A DNA stretch of 64,000 nucleotides, taken from NCBI RefSeq assembly GCF_000321225.1, contig NW_004451008.1, positions 1,724,040 through 1,788,039 of the forward strand. Reading direction: 5' to 3'. The position numbers and the translations under genes were made by a program. How positions within the stretch are numbered: the stretch's first letter is position 1; each line of letters starts with the position of its first letter. Source of the stretch: Odobenus rosmarus divergens (Eukaryota > Chordata > Mammalia > Carnivora > Odobenidae). The notes below the pieces were generated by a model. It saw only the letters and a list, made by a program, of their open reading frames with translations, was not told the DNA's origin and ran no database searches. Below, piece after piece: positions 23,471 to 34,678 of the stretch.

Positions 23471-23999
23471 GTAGCTGCAGCTGAGGGGCTCATGGGAATG
23501 TTGGGTCTCACCAGAATTAGCATGGGAGTCAGAGGGAAAGGCATCATCCCCTGTCCAGTTGAAAGCAGTGTGTGGGCTCAGGACAAATGTAGCAGCTCTA
23601 TTCATGGACCTTCAAGAAAAAAAATCAGAGGAGTTGGGAGAAGCGGGGGAAAGACAGAGAATTATTCAAATCGCCAATATGATAGAGCTTGTTGGTATAA
23701 AGGTGGACAACAAAATTAGATGTTCTCAAGCAAAAAAAAGAGAAGACTGGGGGGATATGACAATGCTTGATAGAATGGAACTAGGTACTTAACCCACAAA
23801 TCTCAGAAAAACAGAACTTTCCCGACCTGCCCTTACCCCAGAGTTTAAAGGAAATAAAAGGAAATACTCCTTTACATAGTGGATAGCAAACTTATGAACC
23901 CAGGAGATGGTACCTGGTTGGGGGTGCAGACACACAAATGGGTTTAAGAAGGAATTATTCAGATGCCATAAATACTCATACATTCCTCACAGGTTCACT

Positions 24000-24310
24000 A
24001 AAGACGTGTGAGGTCTTAGAGGTCACCTGGCCCAAACTACTACCTCACAGGCATCCACTTGCCCACCACCAATGGCCAAGAGCTCACTCTCCCTCAGGGC
24101 AAATCATTCCAGCTATTGGCAGCTCTGCCTGTCAAAAAGGTCTTTCTTAGCTTTAAATAAAACTTCCTTCTGTTTATTATATCCACGTTGGCTCTATCTC
24201 TGCCTTTGAGATTTCACACAATAAATCTGAAGAGTCTTCCTTTTTACACCCCTTCAGGTATTTAAAACTGGCTCTTCACTCCAGGAGTTCAAAGCTGGAT
24301 TTAAATACCT
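24000..24310 (+). repeat. L3/CR1 LINE fragment
   Basis: 'caaatcattccagctattgg', 'gtcaaaaaggtctttcttag' and 'ccccttcaggtatttaaaac' follow the forward L3/CR1 3' region, with its 'cttcaaatatttgaag' motif. Diverged; family assignment from memory of the consensus. Confidence 0.5.
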
Positions 24311-24439
24311 CAACTAGGGGTTGAAGTCAATGTTGTGAACAGAGATCACATTTAGCCAACCACTGTTAAGGGTGATTTTCAAAATTCGGAAAGAAGAGTG
24401 TACTGTGGCATGTCCAGCTATAAGAAGGCTAAAGGACCA

Positions 24440-24560
24440 AGTATTGGCTGGCAATCAGGAGACCTAGGTTCTCGTCGGGTTCTGTGATTTTTTTATATGC
24501 AGTCCATGTCACTGTATCTGCCACTAATTAGCAGATGGAAATTAGAAGGCAGAGACCTCA
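24440..24560 (+). repeat. Possible MIR-type fragment
   Basis: 'ggcaatcaggagacctaggt' and 'tctcgtcgggttctgtgat' resemble the first part of a MIR3-type SINE; the rest is lost. Confidence 0.3.
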
Positions 24561-24747
24561 CATTTCTGGACCACAATTTTGTCTCTCTCCCTTCTCTCTC
24601 TGCCTCTCTCTCTTTTAACACAATCTTCTCTCCTTCAGGATCATTTTTAATTGCCTTTTGGTTATCTTTATTTTCATGCCCAACAGACAATTTATACTCA
24701 GTATGTCAGACACCAAATTCACCCCCTTCAGCCCCCACATGCACCCT

Positions 24748-25335
24748 TTTCCCCCAGCTTTATTGAGATATAATTGAAACATAGTATTGTGTAAGTTTAA
24801 GGTGTTGATTTGATACACTTATATATCTCAGTGATTACCACCATAGCATAAGCTAATACCTGTTATCACATCACATAATTATCATTTCTTTTTGTGGTGA
24901 GGACATTTAAGATCTACTGTCTTAGCAAATTTCAAGTATATAATACAGTATTAACTATAATCACTATGATGTACCGTAGATCTTCAGAACTTACTTGTCT
25001 TATAACTAGAAGTTTATACTCTCTGACCAACATCTCCCTTTTTCTCCCATCCCCCAGCGCCAGGTAATTACCACTCCCGTCTCTGTTTCTATGAATTTGG
25101 CACTTTTAGATTCCACGTACAATTGAGATAATACAGCATTTGTCCTTCCGTGTCTGACATATTTTCCTTAGCGTAATGCCCTCAAGGTCCATCCATGTTG
25201 TCACAAATGGCAAGATTTCTTTCTTTCTCCTGGCTGAAAAATATTCCATTGTATATAAATACTACATTGTCTTTATTCATCTGTTGATGGACACTTAGGG
25301 TGCTTCCATGTCTCGAGTGTTGTGGATAATGGACC
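24748..25335 (-). mobile_element. L1 (mammalian L1MA/M type) 3' end, reversed
   Basis: The left edge is the reversed L1 terminus 'ccagctttattgagatataa'. Further right, 'ggtccatccatgttgtcaca', 'gaaaaatattccattgtata' and 'catctgttgatggacactta' are the reversed end of ORF2. All frames carry stops, so no protein is made. It predates the carnivore L1 copies. Confidence 0.88.
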
Positions 25336-26134
25336 ACAGTTCTCTTAACCGTAGGATGAAGAGGTCGGACAAAACACTGTTTATTCTCTCTTGTGTCTAC
25401 AATTCTCTGGCTTGAACTTAATTAATCAGTAGTGGTTCTCACACCCAAATCCACTTCTGAAACTCCCTTCAATATACCGTCACTGGAAAGGAGTTTTACC
25501 AGTCCCTCAGATGAACCAACACAATTGGGTGGAAATTTCATTGACCATGATTATTGGTCACTAGCTCTCCCAGCCCCCTTCCCTGTGAAAGCAGGTTCAT
25601 CTAAGAATAGAGCAGATTTCATCATAATTTCGTTCGTTTTCAGCTAAGCTGATTGCTAATAGCCAGAGATAAGTTAATGAGTAGAAAGCAAGCAACACAC
25701 AGAAAGAACAGTTTGACATTTATTTTCAGATCTTGAACCTGATCTATGGGACAAGGACCATTCAATAGACATTTTTAGGGCCAGTGACCCTGGTCTTGTC
25801 CCTATATGAATGGAAATTACGTGAGCAAAGAAGTTTCTTGTCTATGAAAAAATCCTAGGAGAAGGGTGAAACAGAGCAGGGTCCCCGAGCACTGGTGCTC
25901 AAGAAGGTCATGCTAGCCAAGGAGCTGTGCTGAGAGGCACTTAGGTTTCCAGAGATTTCCAAGGTATCCCAGCTGGATAGTGGCATCACTAAAACTAGAA
26001 CAGCTCCCTTAGCACCCGATGTTGTGAGAGGTCTAACTTTATAATTTATTAAGCAGCTACTACCTGCCAGGCACTGTGCTAAGCTTATGAACACCTGTTA
26101 TCCCATTTAATCTTTATTATAGTTTATATAATAT

Positions 26135-26250
26135 AAACTCTGAGGGAGCAGGATTTCAGCTGTCTCGGGCATGATTTTCTCTCACTCTCAAGAACATCAC
26201 CTGGCATGTAATAGCAGCTCAAAAAATATCTGTTTAATGAATTTAAGTAG
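26135..26250 (+). repeat. LINE L2 3' end inside a MIR
   Basis: 'ctctgagggagcaggatttc', 'acatcacctggcatgtaata' and 'ctgtttaatgaattt' read as a forward L2 terminus. It splits the surrounding reversed MIR at the point where the MIR should continue directly. Confidence 0.5.
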
Positions 26251-26326
26251 GCAAATTAATAAAGTAGATATTAATATCCCCATCTTAAAGATGAAGAAGT
26301 TGAGGCTCAGAGAGGTATACTGACTT

Positions 26327-26346
26327 GATGATTAAAAAAAAAAAAA
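26327..26346 (+). repeat. Poly-A run
   Basis: An A homopolymer inside the reversed MIR, most likely a slippage expansion. Confidence 0.7.
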
Positions 26347-26914
26347 GGTTTGGAAACAGCAGAGTTGGTGATGGAGCCCAGGCTTTCTGTTGTCAAGGTT
26401 AGTGCTCTTAGCAGAGCATAGCTGTCTCTCAGCTTAATGACCTTAAAAACCTAAAATAAAACTGGGGTTAATCTCTCCGAAACATAAAGTAACATTTGTG
26501 GAACAAACATCAATTTCTTAATGCTGATCTTTTTGCCATTCAAATCCTTCACACAGAATGGGTGACTGTAAATTTTCTGCCCACAAAAGTAACATTAGAG
26601 AGATTTAAAAGGTCCCACTAGACTTAAAAAAAAAAAAAACAAAAAAAACCGGCTTGCCCGTTTCATGGAATCTGTGAATGTCTCTCTTTTGGAAGACACA
26701 GACCCCCCCACCCCAAACTTCCTGTGGCCCTGGGAGAAGGCTGGCTTGGACCGTGAGCGGAATAAAGACAGAAGCTGACCTGAAAGTACAGCTGGTCAGG
26801 AGCTAATGCCAGTGTGTCCCGTGGGGCCCCCGGGGGCTCTTCACCCCGTGTCATCTACTGCACCGGTCCCTCTCTTCCACCCCAGTCTTGCAAGGGGACA
26901 GGAGACGGCACTGG

Positions 26915-27030
26915 CCCTCAAGTCAGGAGCCATGGGTTCTAGCCCACGTCCCAGTAGTCACTAACTGTGGGACCATCGACAAGCCCATTGCCTCTCTTGA
27001 CTTTGGTCCCCCCACATATACATAAGAGAG
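26915..27030 (+). repeat. MIR SINE
   Basis: 'gccatgggttctagcccacg', 'agtcactaactgtgggacca' and 'cattgcctctcttgac' follow the 5' half and core of MIR. Confidence 0.55.
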
Positions 27031-27039
27031 AAGGGTTAG

Positions 27040-27940
27040 CCAACATGACACCAGGTCCCTTTCCTTTCTGACAGTCTCTCCCATCACATTATTCCCTCTT
27101 TTCTTCCACCCAGCCACACACAGCAGCACTGGTAGCCCAGAGTGGCTTTGGGGACTCCCCACCACAGCCGCTGCCGGAGCCTTGCCGTGCAGGTGCACCG
27201 TGGCAGCTTTCTCCTCCTGCACTGCTGAATGCTCCGATTTACCTATGCAGATGAGGCTATGAATAAACAAGATCTGCAAAAAGTGAAAAGGACCTCGTTT
27301 ATTCACATTCTTTTCAGCCTTTCACTTTCCCTAGGCCAAGAGTGGCTGAGATGAGTCTCCCTTTCCAACCCGCCCCCCTCCCTGAGGGACTCAATCCTGC
27401 CTTCCACCTACACAGGTAGGACTAGGTTTGGAAAAGAAGGAAGTGCTTTGCATTTGCCAGTAGGGTTTTCCTTTTCAGAGTGTTATTTAACCTTCCTGCT
27501 CACCTCCCCACCCCCCCCACACACACCAAACTATGGGCTTTTTTAGTCATTCTAAAACTTAAACACTCGTCAGTCAGTACCCGTGGGTCTTGGAAAAGAC
27601 GGGTCAGCCTTGCTGCCTAACTGGGCATTGTAGTCTCCTGTTCCCTGACCCAGTTGGGTTTGCCTGCCTTGCACAATCTCCCGACTTGAACTCACACAAT
27701 GATGCCTTCTCACACACAACTTCGGGAGACTAGCAAGATTCTGGCCCATTCTTGAAGCCGCTGCTTTGCAGACGTGTTCTCCAAAGCATCTTCCCCATCT
27801 CTGTGTTTGCTTCTTCCTTACCTTACTTACAGTTACCTGTTGCCTCTTCCTCAGCCCCGCGACACACTTTGTACACATTCTTACACACACATACACACAT
27901 GTACACATTCGATAAGGTGCTCTGTCCTGATTATTTGCTA
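27040..27940. other. Unassigned sequence
   Basis: No gene or repeat body recognised. Short C-rich (27509-27520) and CA-rich (27880-27905) runs occur. The minus-strand open frame of about 127 codons near 26923-27306 overlaps a MIR at its end and is not supported as coding. Confidence 0.4.
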
Positions 27941-27944
27941 TCAT

Positions 27945-28065
27945 GCTATCTTTTACCAAGTAGACTGCGAACTTTCAGGGAGCTAGAATTGTGTCTTGCC
28001 TGTGCTGATATTCTTCCCCGGACTGACTCAAGGTAAATACTAAACTGTGGATGAATTCAATAACT
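27945..28065 (+). repeat. Possible LINE L2 3' end
   Basis: 'actgcgaactttcagggagc', 'tagaattgtgtcttgcctgt' and 'ctcaaggtaaatact' resemble the forward L2 UTR pattern 'agctccttgagggcagg...'. Weak. Confidence 0.35.
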
Positions 28066-28454
28066 CTCGATGTCCACTAATGTGTTAGGCACTCTTCTTT
28101 CCATGTTTCTACCATGGGGAAGACACACGAGGCCATTTAAGGGTTAATTGGAAGCCTTCTGATTCATCTGGTCCCACCCTAGGACGCTTCAGTCTAGCTT
28201 CTGTTGACATCTCCTGTTACCAGGCATAAAACAAACACCGTTGTTTCCCTCCTTCCTATCTTCCTGGCCCCCTAGGTTGCACTCCTGTGCCAGGCTCTTT
28301 TCTTTCTGATCCACCTTTCTTTGAATGTATTTATTTGCATTTCCCGCCACACAACTTCATCAGTTTAATTTCGGTTCTACGGTGGACTCTGTTTGAAGCT
28401 TAGAAGCTGGAGCCCTTCTGTCTCCCTGTCCCAACAAGCAGTCATTCACTTGTG

Positions 28455-29055
28455 TCCTGATTAACTCATCCAATAACTAAAAAGCAGCCAAGACCCTGAG
28501 GAATACAAACTTAAAAATGATCCCTTTCCCTGACTCCAAGGTGATCTCAGTCTAGGGGAGATATGACACGCCCCGAGATCATTACAATACCAGGTAGATG
28601 GCAGTAACCTAGGAGCCCAGACCACCAGGGGTGATATACTCTCAGGCTGTGAGGGGTCACTCCCGTGGGAGAGGGGAGAGGACAGAACCAGGAAAGACGT
28701 CATGGAGGAGGTGGCGTTGAGGTGGTCCTGAAAGAATGAAGTTGGCTTTGCACTCGTAGGGGGAGTTGAGCAGGAGGAAAAAAAAAAAAAACCCACCAGC
28801 CGAGCCCAGAGATGGAAAAGTACAGAAGCAGGCAGAGCGAATAGCTCACTCAGCTGCAGCGCTACATGCTCAGGCGGAGCACTGAGAAATATGGCTCAAC
28901 AGGTAGGTTGAGATCCATGTGGGGGTGGAATGGAGCAGGAGAGACTGGTACAGGGCAACCAGTTGAGAAGCGTCTGCTGCCTTCTGGGTGAGGAGCGAGA
29001 GGGTGGTGGCAGTGAACATGGAGGAAAGGAATGGGAGTGAGAAATGTTTCAACAG
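28455..29055 (-). repeat. LINE L2 3' portion
   Basis: The reversed L2 3' UTR ('gatccctttccctgactcca', 'aggtggcgttgaggtggtcc') continues into the region opposite the ORF2 C-terminus ('gcaaccagttgagaagcgtc', 'gagagggtggtggcagtgaa'). A short A run at 28779-28791 interrupts it. Coding capacity is lost. Confidence 0.55.
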
Positions 29056-29207
29056 AGATGTGTAAATGCCTCCAGATCTCCTTGACTAATTCTCCTCAAT
29101 AACTCATACACCCATTTTCATGGCAGGCATCATGCTACCTTCCCCGCCCCTCTCTGGAAGCTTATCTTTTTATCTTCCAGGTGCATGACTTTCTGCCCAA
29201 TTACTTG

Positions 29208-29395
29208 TCTTCGACCCATCAGAGCAGGTCAACCGTGCAGCCCAGTAGTCTCGCTGTCACACTTGGCTTATGTCGCTCCTGTGCACGTCTCCGTCGTCTG
29301 CGTCCTCCGAGAATAATCGTGCTGAGTCTCCCGTGGCCTCGCGTGGATGTTCAGTCAGACAGCGAGACCCAGACAAGGACTGTAGCACGGGGTGG
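29208..29395. promoter_or_regulatory. Dense CpG cluster (mini CpG island candidate)
   Basis: I count 15 CpG dinucleotides between 29212 and 29389, about 8 per 100 bases, close to what base composition alone predicts. The rest of the window is strongly CpG-depleted. The segment is not part of any repeat I recognise. It could be an unmethylated regulatory element or promoter of an unannotated transcript, or a GC-rich exon; a + strand frame of about 78 codons crosses it but looks like no known protein. Confidence 0.4.
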
Positions 29396-29604
29396 GGGAG
29401 GATGTGCAGAGGGGTAAAATGCAGCCCTGAACGGACTTAGCTTTCCCACATCTCTCTCTTACAGCGAGGCTGAGTGAGGACGAAGATGCCAGGGCCTGGG
29501 CAGGGAAGGGAGATTGGGTGGAACCAAGAGGGACTCATTTTGGCCCCGGGAACCAACCCAGTGGTATATCCACCCCCCGGCCTGGGAGCTGCTGGCCGAG
29601 AAAA

Positions 29605-29765
29605 TCAGAACTGGAAATGCAAAGGCACTGCTTTGCCTCTCTGAGCAAAGTGACCTCGAGCCTCTGTCTCTCTCTCTGAGCCTCAGATTTGTTGTCTATA
29701 AAATAGGATTTATGACATCCACCTTATCTGCCCCCATCGAACTGTTGGTGAAGCTAGAATAAGGT
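29605..29765 (+). repeat. MIR SINE
   Basis: 'agcaaagtgacctcgagcct', 'ctgagcctcagatttgttgt' and 'ctataaaataggatttatga' give the MIR core and 3' half. Confidence 0.7.
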
Positions 29766-29978
29766 GAGTATGGAACCACTTTGAATATGTAAAACAAGAT
29801 TTCACGGAGCTTATTCTCATTCAACTCAGATCCCATTCATTAGGACAAGTAGAGATAGAGAGAAAAAAGAGAAATATAGATGCCCAGAGAGCACAGCTGC
29901 GGGGTTCCCTGTTTTCCACAATAGATCTAAGACAACTAGCCATATGAAGCACCTAGATCAGTCTCCTCCTTGGACAGG

Positions 29979-29997
29979 TGGAAAAAAAAAAAAAAAC
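29979..29997 (+). repeat. Poly-A run
   Basis: An A-rich homopolymer run with no adjacent SINE body. Confidence 0.6.
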
Positions 29998-30414
29998 AAA
30001 GCGCAAAGGGCAAGATTGAATGGTCTATGGTCTCAAGGTTAGTCAGAGGTCAAACCCAGGTCCTGAGGATCTCAGGCCAGGCCTTCTTCCACCCCATATC
30101 CCTGATCCTCCAAACTGAAGCCAAAATGGAAACTACTGGCCGTGAGACTGGCTTGCTTAGCCTCTGCATTATTGGTGAATAGGTCCATAATTGAAACTAA
30201 AGAAGAACTCCTCATGGACTGGATCAGACCCCATTTCTAGTAAACATTATGTTTAAAATCTTAGATAATCATTTCCTAAAGTCCAGGGCATTTGTGTCCT
30301 CAAAAGAAAGACTCAGTTCCAAATGTGGGATTACCTGTCGCCCTTCTTGCTTTTCCTTGGGCATCAGTAGGCTCCATAGGAGGAGAAAGGATGATTTCCC
30401 CTACTAGCAAGCAG

Positions 30415-30615
30415 CTAACAAGTATTAGGAGCTTTGAGGAGCCAATTCTCCAATAAACATTTTACATGTACCTCATCTTATTTCATCCTCATAACAACCC
30501 TAGGTGGTAAATAATCTCAGTATCCTCATTTTTCCAGTCAAAAAAAAAAAAAAAAAAACCCGGAGACTCAGATAAGTCAAGTGTCTTGAGTTACAAGCTA
30601 CTGCCAGGTTCATGC
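30415..30615 (-). repeat. MIR SINE with internal A expansion
   Basis: 'cttatttcatcctcataaca' and 'accctaggtggtaaataatc' are followed by an 18-base A run (30541-30558), then 'ggagactcagataagtcaag' and 'gagttacaagctactgccag'. Reversed MIR order, with the core A-string expanded by slippage. Confidence 0.7.
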
Positions 30616-30999
30616 CTAGGGCCTCTCTGAGCCACAGGGAGACTGCTCACGAGGGAGCTGCGGCTTCTGCTCCACATCCTTTTTTGCATGGCTCCTACTA
30701 CGTATCAGAACTGTGCAATGCTCCTTTCACCCAGGAAAGTCTGCGAAATACACGCTGTCTCTCTGCTTTATCCGCCAGCTCATACGTGCTGTCTTTCGGT
30801 TCATCCATCATTGCCCGAGCATTTTCTGACGATGCCACTGTGCTAGAACCAAGGGGCTGAAACACAGCCCTGCCTTCGAGGTTTTGAAGGCTGGCAAAGG
30901 TGAGGGTGGGGGGAGACACATTGTCAGAGAGCTCTAATCAAAGAAGGACAGTTGTGTCATCAGAGAAAGACACAGATGTGTATCTGGTGGTATAGAGGT

Positions 31000-32035
31000 G
31001 GGAGGGTAGAGGAAGGCACATGCCCACATAACTAGGGGACCCATGTGTTCAGGGAAGGTCAACAGGGGCAGATGGTCTTGCCTGAGGGTAGAATTCAGGA
31101 TGAGGAGGGGCTGGAGTTCAAGCCAGAAAGTCTGGGACTGGTGTTCAAAGGACTCTAAGGGACTTCCTTCTTCTGAAAGTTTGCCAGTTCCAGATCAACC
31201 CAGATGTAGATGGCACCATTTGTGGGGAACCTCAGTTTCCCCTTCTGTACAATGGAAGCCATGAATGTCGCCTATGAGGGACTTGTGTGAGAGAGGGGAA
31301 GTAATAGCAGAGTGCATTGATATCCTCTAGGGTAGGTTGGAAAGGAAATGCAAATCACAGATATTTATAATTGCAGCAAACTGAAACCCAAAAGATATTG
31401 CCGCAGGCCGCCAAGCATTCCCGCTGGAAATCCTGAAAACCTGCTACCTTGAGGCCATGCCCAGATCCCAGCTGGAAGTAGACTTATCTCTTCTCAGCTC
31501 CTGCCAGGCTGTTCCTCATACAACAAACACTAAGCTCCCCACATAACTCTACCTACAGAGGAGGAAGCTCCGCACCCTTCTGTCTTCTCTTTTCAAAGAA
31601 CCAAGCTGAGCCCTAAACTCCCAGGTCATGACAAGCTACTTTTTTGTCCTCAGTGCCTCACCAGGCAGCCCTGTCAAAGCTAGACCCCCTGAGCTGGGAA
31701 CAGCATGATTTGGGAAACATCGTGGGGTCCCACTGGTCTCCTGAGCCAGCCCCTGATTCATGGAGCCTCCCCTGCAGCAGGCTTGTGCTAGGCATCTGAG
31801 GAGCTCAGGAGAATGGCAGGAGGGCAAGGCCTGGCCTCAGAGGGAGAGGTGGGGAACAGGGTCCTAACCTCAGCACAATTTCCTCTTCTACCAAAGGGAG
31901 GGAAAGACCACATTGATTTTAACTTTTTTCTTCTTTTAAAAATGTCAACGGGTCCCTTTTTTTCACATGTTATCTTTCATGGCACCCCATGTACATAGCC
32001 GGAGAGCACCTATGGGTGGCCTCCTCAGGCATTTC
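31000..32035. other. Unassigned sequence
   Basis: Nothing recognised beyond short purine-rich patches. No frame exceeds about 75 codons. Confidence 0.45.
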
Positions 32036-32050
32036 AGAGAGATTCTAAAA

Positions 32051-32221
32051 TAGTGCTTCTCAGACTTTTATGTCCATAAGAATCTGAGTGGATCTGGTGA
32101 AACGCAGATTCTGACTTAGGGGTCTGGGATAAGACCCAGTTGACGTTGATGCTGGTGATCCATGGACCACATTGGAAATAGCGAGTGTCTAGAGCTCTAA
32201 GGATTGGTTGGAAAACCACTG
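32051..32221 (+). mobile_element. MER5-type hAT non-autonomous element
   Basis: It starts with 'tagtgcttctcagactttta', continues with 'gaaacgcagattctgactta' and 'ccatggaccacattggaaat' and ends 'ttggaaaaccactg'. This is the MER5A/MER5B layout with both terminal regions. The ends are roughly inverse ('agtgcttctcaga' / 'ggaaaaccact'). It has no transposase and was moved by an autonomous Charlie-like hAT. Confidence 0.72.
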
Positions 32222-32914
32222 ATCTTGAGGAGAGAGAGACAATGAGCCTCCCCTTACGCCATCCCTGGAAATATTAAACCAAATTTCCTGGATTAGATTC
32301 TCCTTCTCTGGTTTGAACTCAGCTTCTGCAATCAACTCCAAACCAAGATCCTAGGATGACCTCCTCCTTACCTCCCTCTGGCTCTGGGTGTCTACCATCT
32401 CTACAAGGCAGTCTGGGAACATTCCTGAGAGGTGTGGCCATGAGGAAGAGCTCTAAGCCACATGATTCTAACAGAAAAGTACAAAAGGTTAAGGTAAATC
32501 CTCTCCAACCCACCCACCACCTTAACACACAGAGAGATCAAATCGGTGTTTCCACTGGCTCTTGAAAAGGATGGCTTTGTGACAGCCACTTACTCCCTGC
32601 CCTCTCGTGACCCCAGCAGATGAATGACGGAAGTCATTTTCCTCACAGAGTCCCTGTCCCTTAGGCCCAGCCCCCTCGGGACTGAGATGCTCCAACTGAA
32701 GTCAAAGGTATTTTTAGCTCTGCTCATGTGGGACCATGCTTGGCCAATCCTCCCTGGACATCGGTCTTGGATTCCACAAATGCCAGCTCTTCCAATCCAG
32801 GAGGCACAGAGGCGACAGAGAAATCTGAGTGCATTGGAAAATGAAGCACATGGCCTTTTGAGGATTTTGTCCATATGCTGCGTATGATAAAAACAACAAC
32901 AATAGCACCTAATG

Positions 32915-33310
32915 CTCAGAAAATGCTTCAGCCTTTATAGAGCATTTCCACTGGTTTGGCCTCATTTGATCTTCCCAAGAGGCTTATGGGAAAGATAAGG
33001 CAAAAATGATTCTTATTGGGCGAATGGGTGGCTCAGATGGTTAAGCGTCTGCCTTCTGCTCAGGTCATGATCCCAGGGTCCTGGGATCGAGTCTCGCATG
33101 GGACTCCCTGCTCCTTGGGGAGCTTGCTTCTCCCTCTGTCTCTCTCTCTCGCTCTCTGTCTCTCATGAATAAATAAATAAAATCTTTTTTGAAAAATGAT
33201 TCTTACTGTATTTAAAGGAAGGGCCAAGTGACTTGGCGTGATGACAGAGCCAGTAAGTAGCAAACTTGGGTCTTCAGCCTCCAGGTCCAAATCCAGTGCC
33301 CTTTACAGGA
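32915..33310 (-). repeat. MIR-type SINE interrupted by a Can-SINE
   Basis: The left part 'cctttatagagcatttccac' and 'tcatttgatcttcccaagag' stops at the TSD. The right part 'gggccaagtgacttggcgtg' and 'caaacttgggtcttcagcct' continues after it. Reversed MIR/MIR3 order. Confidence 0.65.
33016..33191 (+). mobile_element. Can-SINE
   Basis: The head is changed ('ttgggcgaatgggtggctca'). It then has 'ttaagcgtctgccttctgct', 'gtcctgggatcgagtctcgc', the CT-rich stretch and 'gaataaataaataaaatc'. A perfect 14-bp TSD (aaaaatgattctta) lies at 33002-33015 and 33192-33205. It is somewhat shorter than the other copies because the CT region is compact. Confidence 0.95.
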
Positions 33311-33474
33311 TCCCCACACAACTCCAACCTTTTGCTTCTCCTTCTAGCTTAGTTTTGTTTTACGATGAAATATTGTGAGGAGCAAAATCTGCAGACTTTC
33401 ATGTGAAAAGCCTGGGGTCAGAAGTGCTTTTAAAAAATGGAAGACTGGAAGCAAGGAAGAATGAGGCACGTTGT

Positions 33475-33985
33475 ATCAGTCACGGTCCTGGGACGAAGCA
33501 GAAGACACGCTCAAGAGAGGGTGACCAAAGAGAGATTAGTTAAAGAATAGTTTATATAGGTGTGGGCAGGGTTAAGGAAAACCAAGAGATGGTATGGCAT
33601 ACTGGGGCTAACAACAACTGGGAGCTGCTACCAGTCCACCATCTGAAAGGACAATGGGAGAGGCAGTTCCTAGGATCTGGCAGCCATGCCGGGAAGCTGC
33701 AGCAGAGGGCTGCCGATAGGAGCTGTGGCCTTCCATGGCAACATGCGGCCACCGCCAACCTACAGCCAGCAGAGGGGTGGGTGGGAAGATATGTCCTCAC
33801 TTCTCCCTCTTCCCACCCTCCGATCACCTAATCAGTGAGTACAACCAGAAGCCAGAGGGCATGGGAACCTACTGATTTCCACAAGGTCCACCTCCTGAAG
33901 AGGGGGAAGAGAAGGAGGAGGGTAGATTTGGAGGGTCCAATAGGAAACACCAGGCACATAGCTACTCTAGCCAAGAAATTGGTTG
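33475..33985 (+). repeat. Interspersed repeat, family not resolved
   Basis: 'gtatcagtcacggtcctggg', 'gagagattagttaaagaata', 'aggtgtgggcagggttaagg' and 'gaagccagagggcatgggaa' match a mammalian interspersed repeat pattern that I recall but cannot name. Open frames on both strands here (about 90 codons each) follow from the GC content and are not gene evidence. Confidence 0.4.
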
Positions 33986-34127
33986 CAGTGGAGGTGGAGG
34001 AAGGGCAGACATAACAGCGTCTGAGGGGCTGGATTTTGAAGAGGAGGCAGTAGCCAGGTCCTCCCAGAGTTATCCCAGAACCCAGCTGTCACTCCCTGGG
34101 GCCACTTGTGCCCTGAGTCTCAGGAAA

Positions 34128-34136
34128 GCGTGCGTG

Positions 34137-34170
<34 letters not shown>
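34128..34170. repeat. Alternating purine-pyrimidine tract (CG/CA), Z-DNA-prone
   Basis: Forty-three bases alternate purine and pyrimidine without a break. They start with GCGTGCGTGCACGCGCGC and run into (AC)n. CG/CA alternation of this length is the classical Z-DNA-forming composition, and the first part contains the palindrome gcgtgcacgc. Confidence 0.85.
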
Positions 34171-34214
34171 AGCGGACTAATAGCTCCCAAGAGGCCCGAC
34201 CAACCCCATAGGCA

Positions 34215-34340
34215 GGGTTGGCCGTCTTTGAACCTGGGTTTAAATCCCAGTTCCTCCATTTTGCTTTTGTGTGACCCTGGGCAGTACATTTAATGTCTCT
34301 GAGTCTTGGACCCTCACCTGTGGGGTGAGTGCTGCCTGTC
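34215..34340 (+). repeat. MIR SINE
   Basis: 'gaacctgggtttaaatccca', 'tgtgtgaccctgggcagtac' and 'gtctctgagtcttgg' follow the MIR consensus closely. Confidence 0.8.
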
Positions 34341-34678
34341 CCAGGACAGATGGGCACCATACACACTGAGAAGCCACACAAGGTCAGGATGTAAGAACGT
34401 GGTAAGAACACCACACAAGGAAGTCATGTAAGAATGAGGTGGAGTCCAAATGGTCTGGACCATCTATACCTCATTTGCTCTCTGTAAAACCCAGCTCCTC
34501 ATACCTAGACTAGAGGCAGGGTAAAGCCAAAGAAGTCCCAGAATCACCACGTCAAACTTCTGCCGTCTAAAAAGAAGAAATAAGAAGTGGCATAGTAGGT
34601 GGCAGAGATGGGACTGGGAGGTGTCCTCTTACGGCCTCATGGCACACCCGCACTGTCCTTGCCCCTTGCACATGACAG

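Larger units (their letters stand above)
26040..26420 (-). repeat. MIR SINE interrupted by an L2 piece
   Basis: 'cctgccaggcactgtgctaa' and 'gttatcccatttaatcttta' form the left part. 'atattaatatccccatctta', 'aagatgaagaagttgaggct' and 'gtgatggagcccaggctttc' form the right part. About 120 bases of L2-like + strand sequence separate them. Confidence 0.7.

Noticed and set aside
28612..28630. CTCF-like 'accaccaggggtgat'
   Set aside because: The match to the CTCF core breaks at the GGC positions, and it lies in an L2 fragment.
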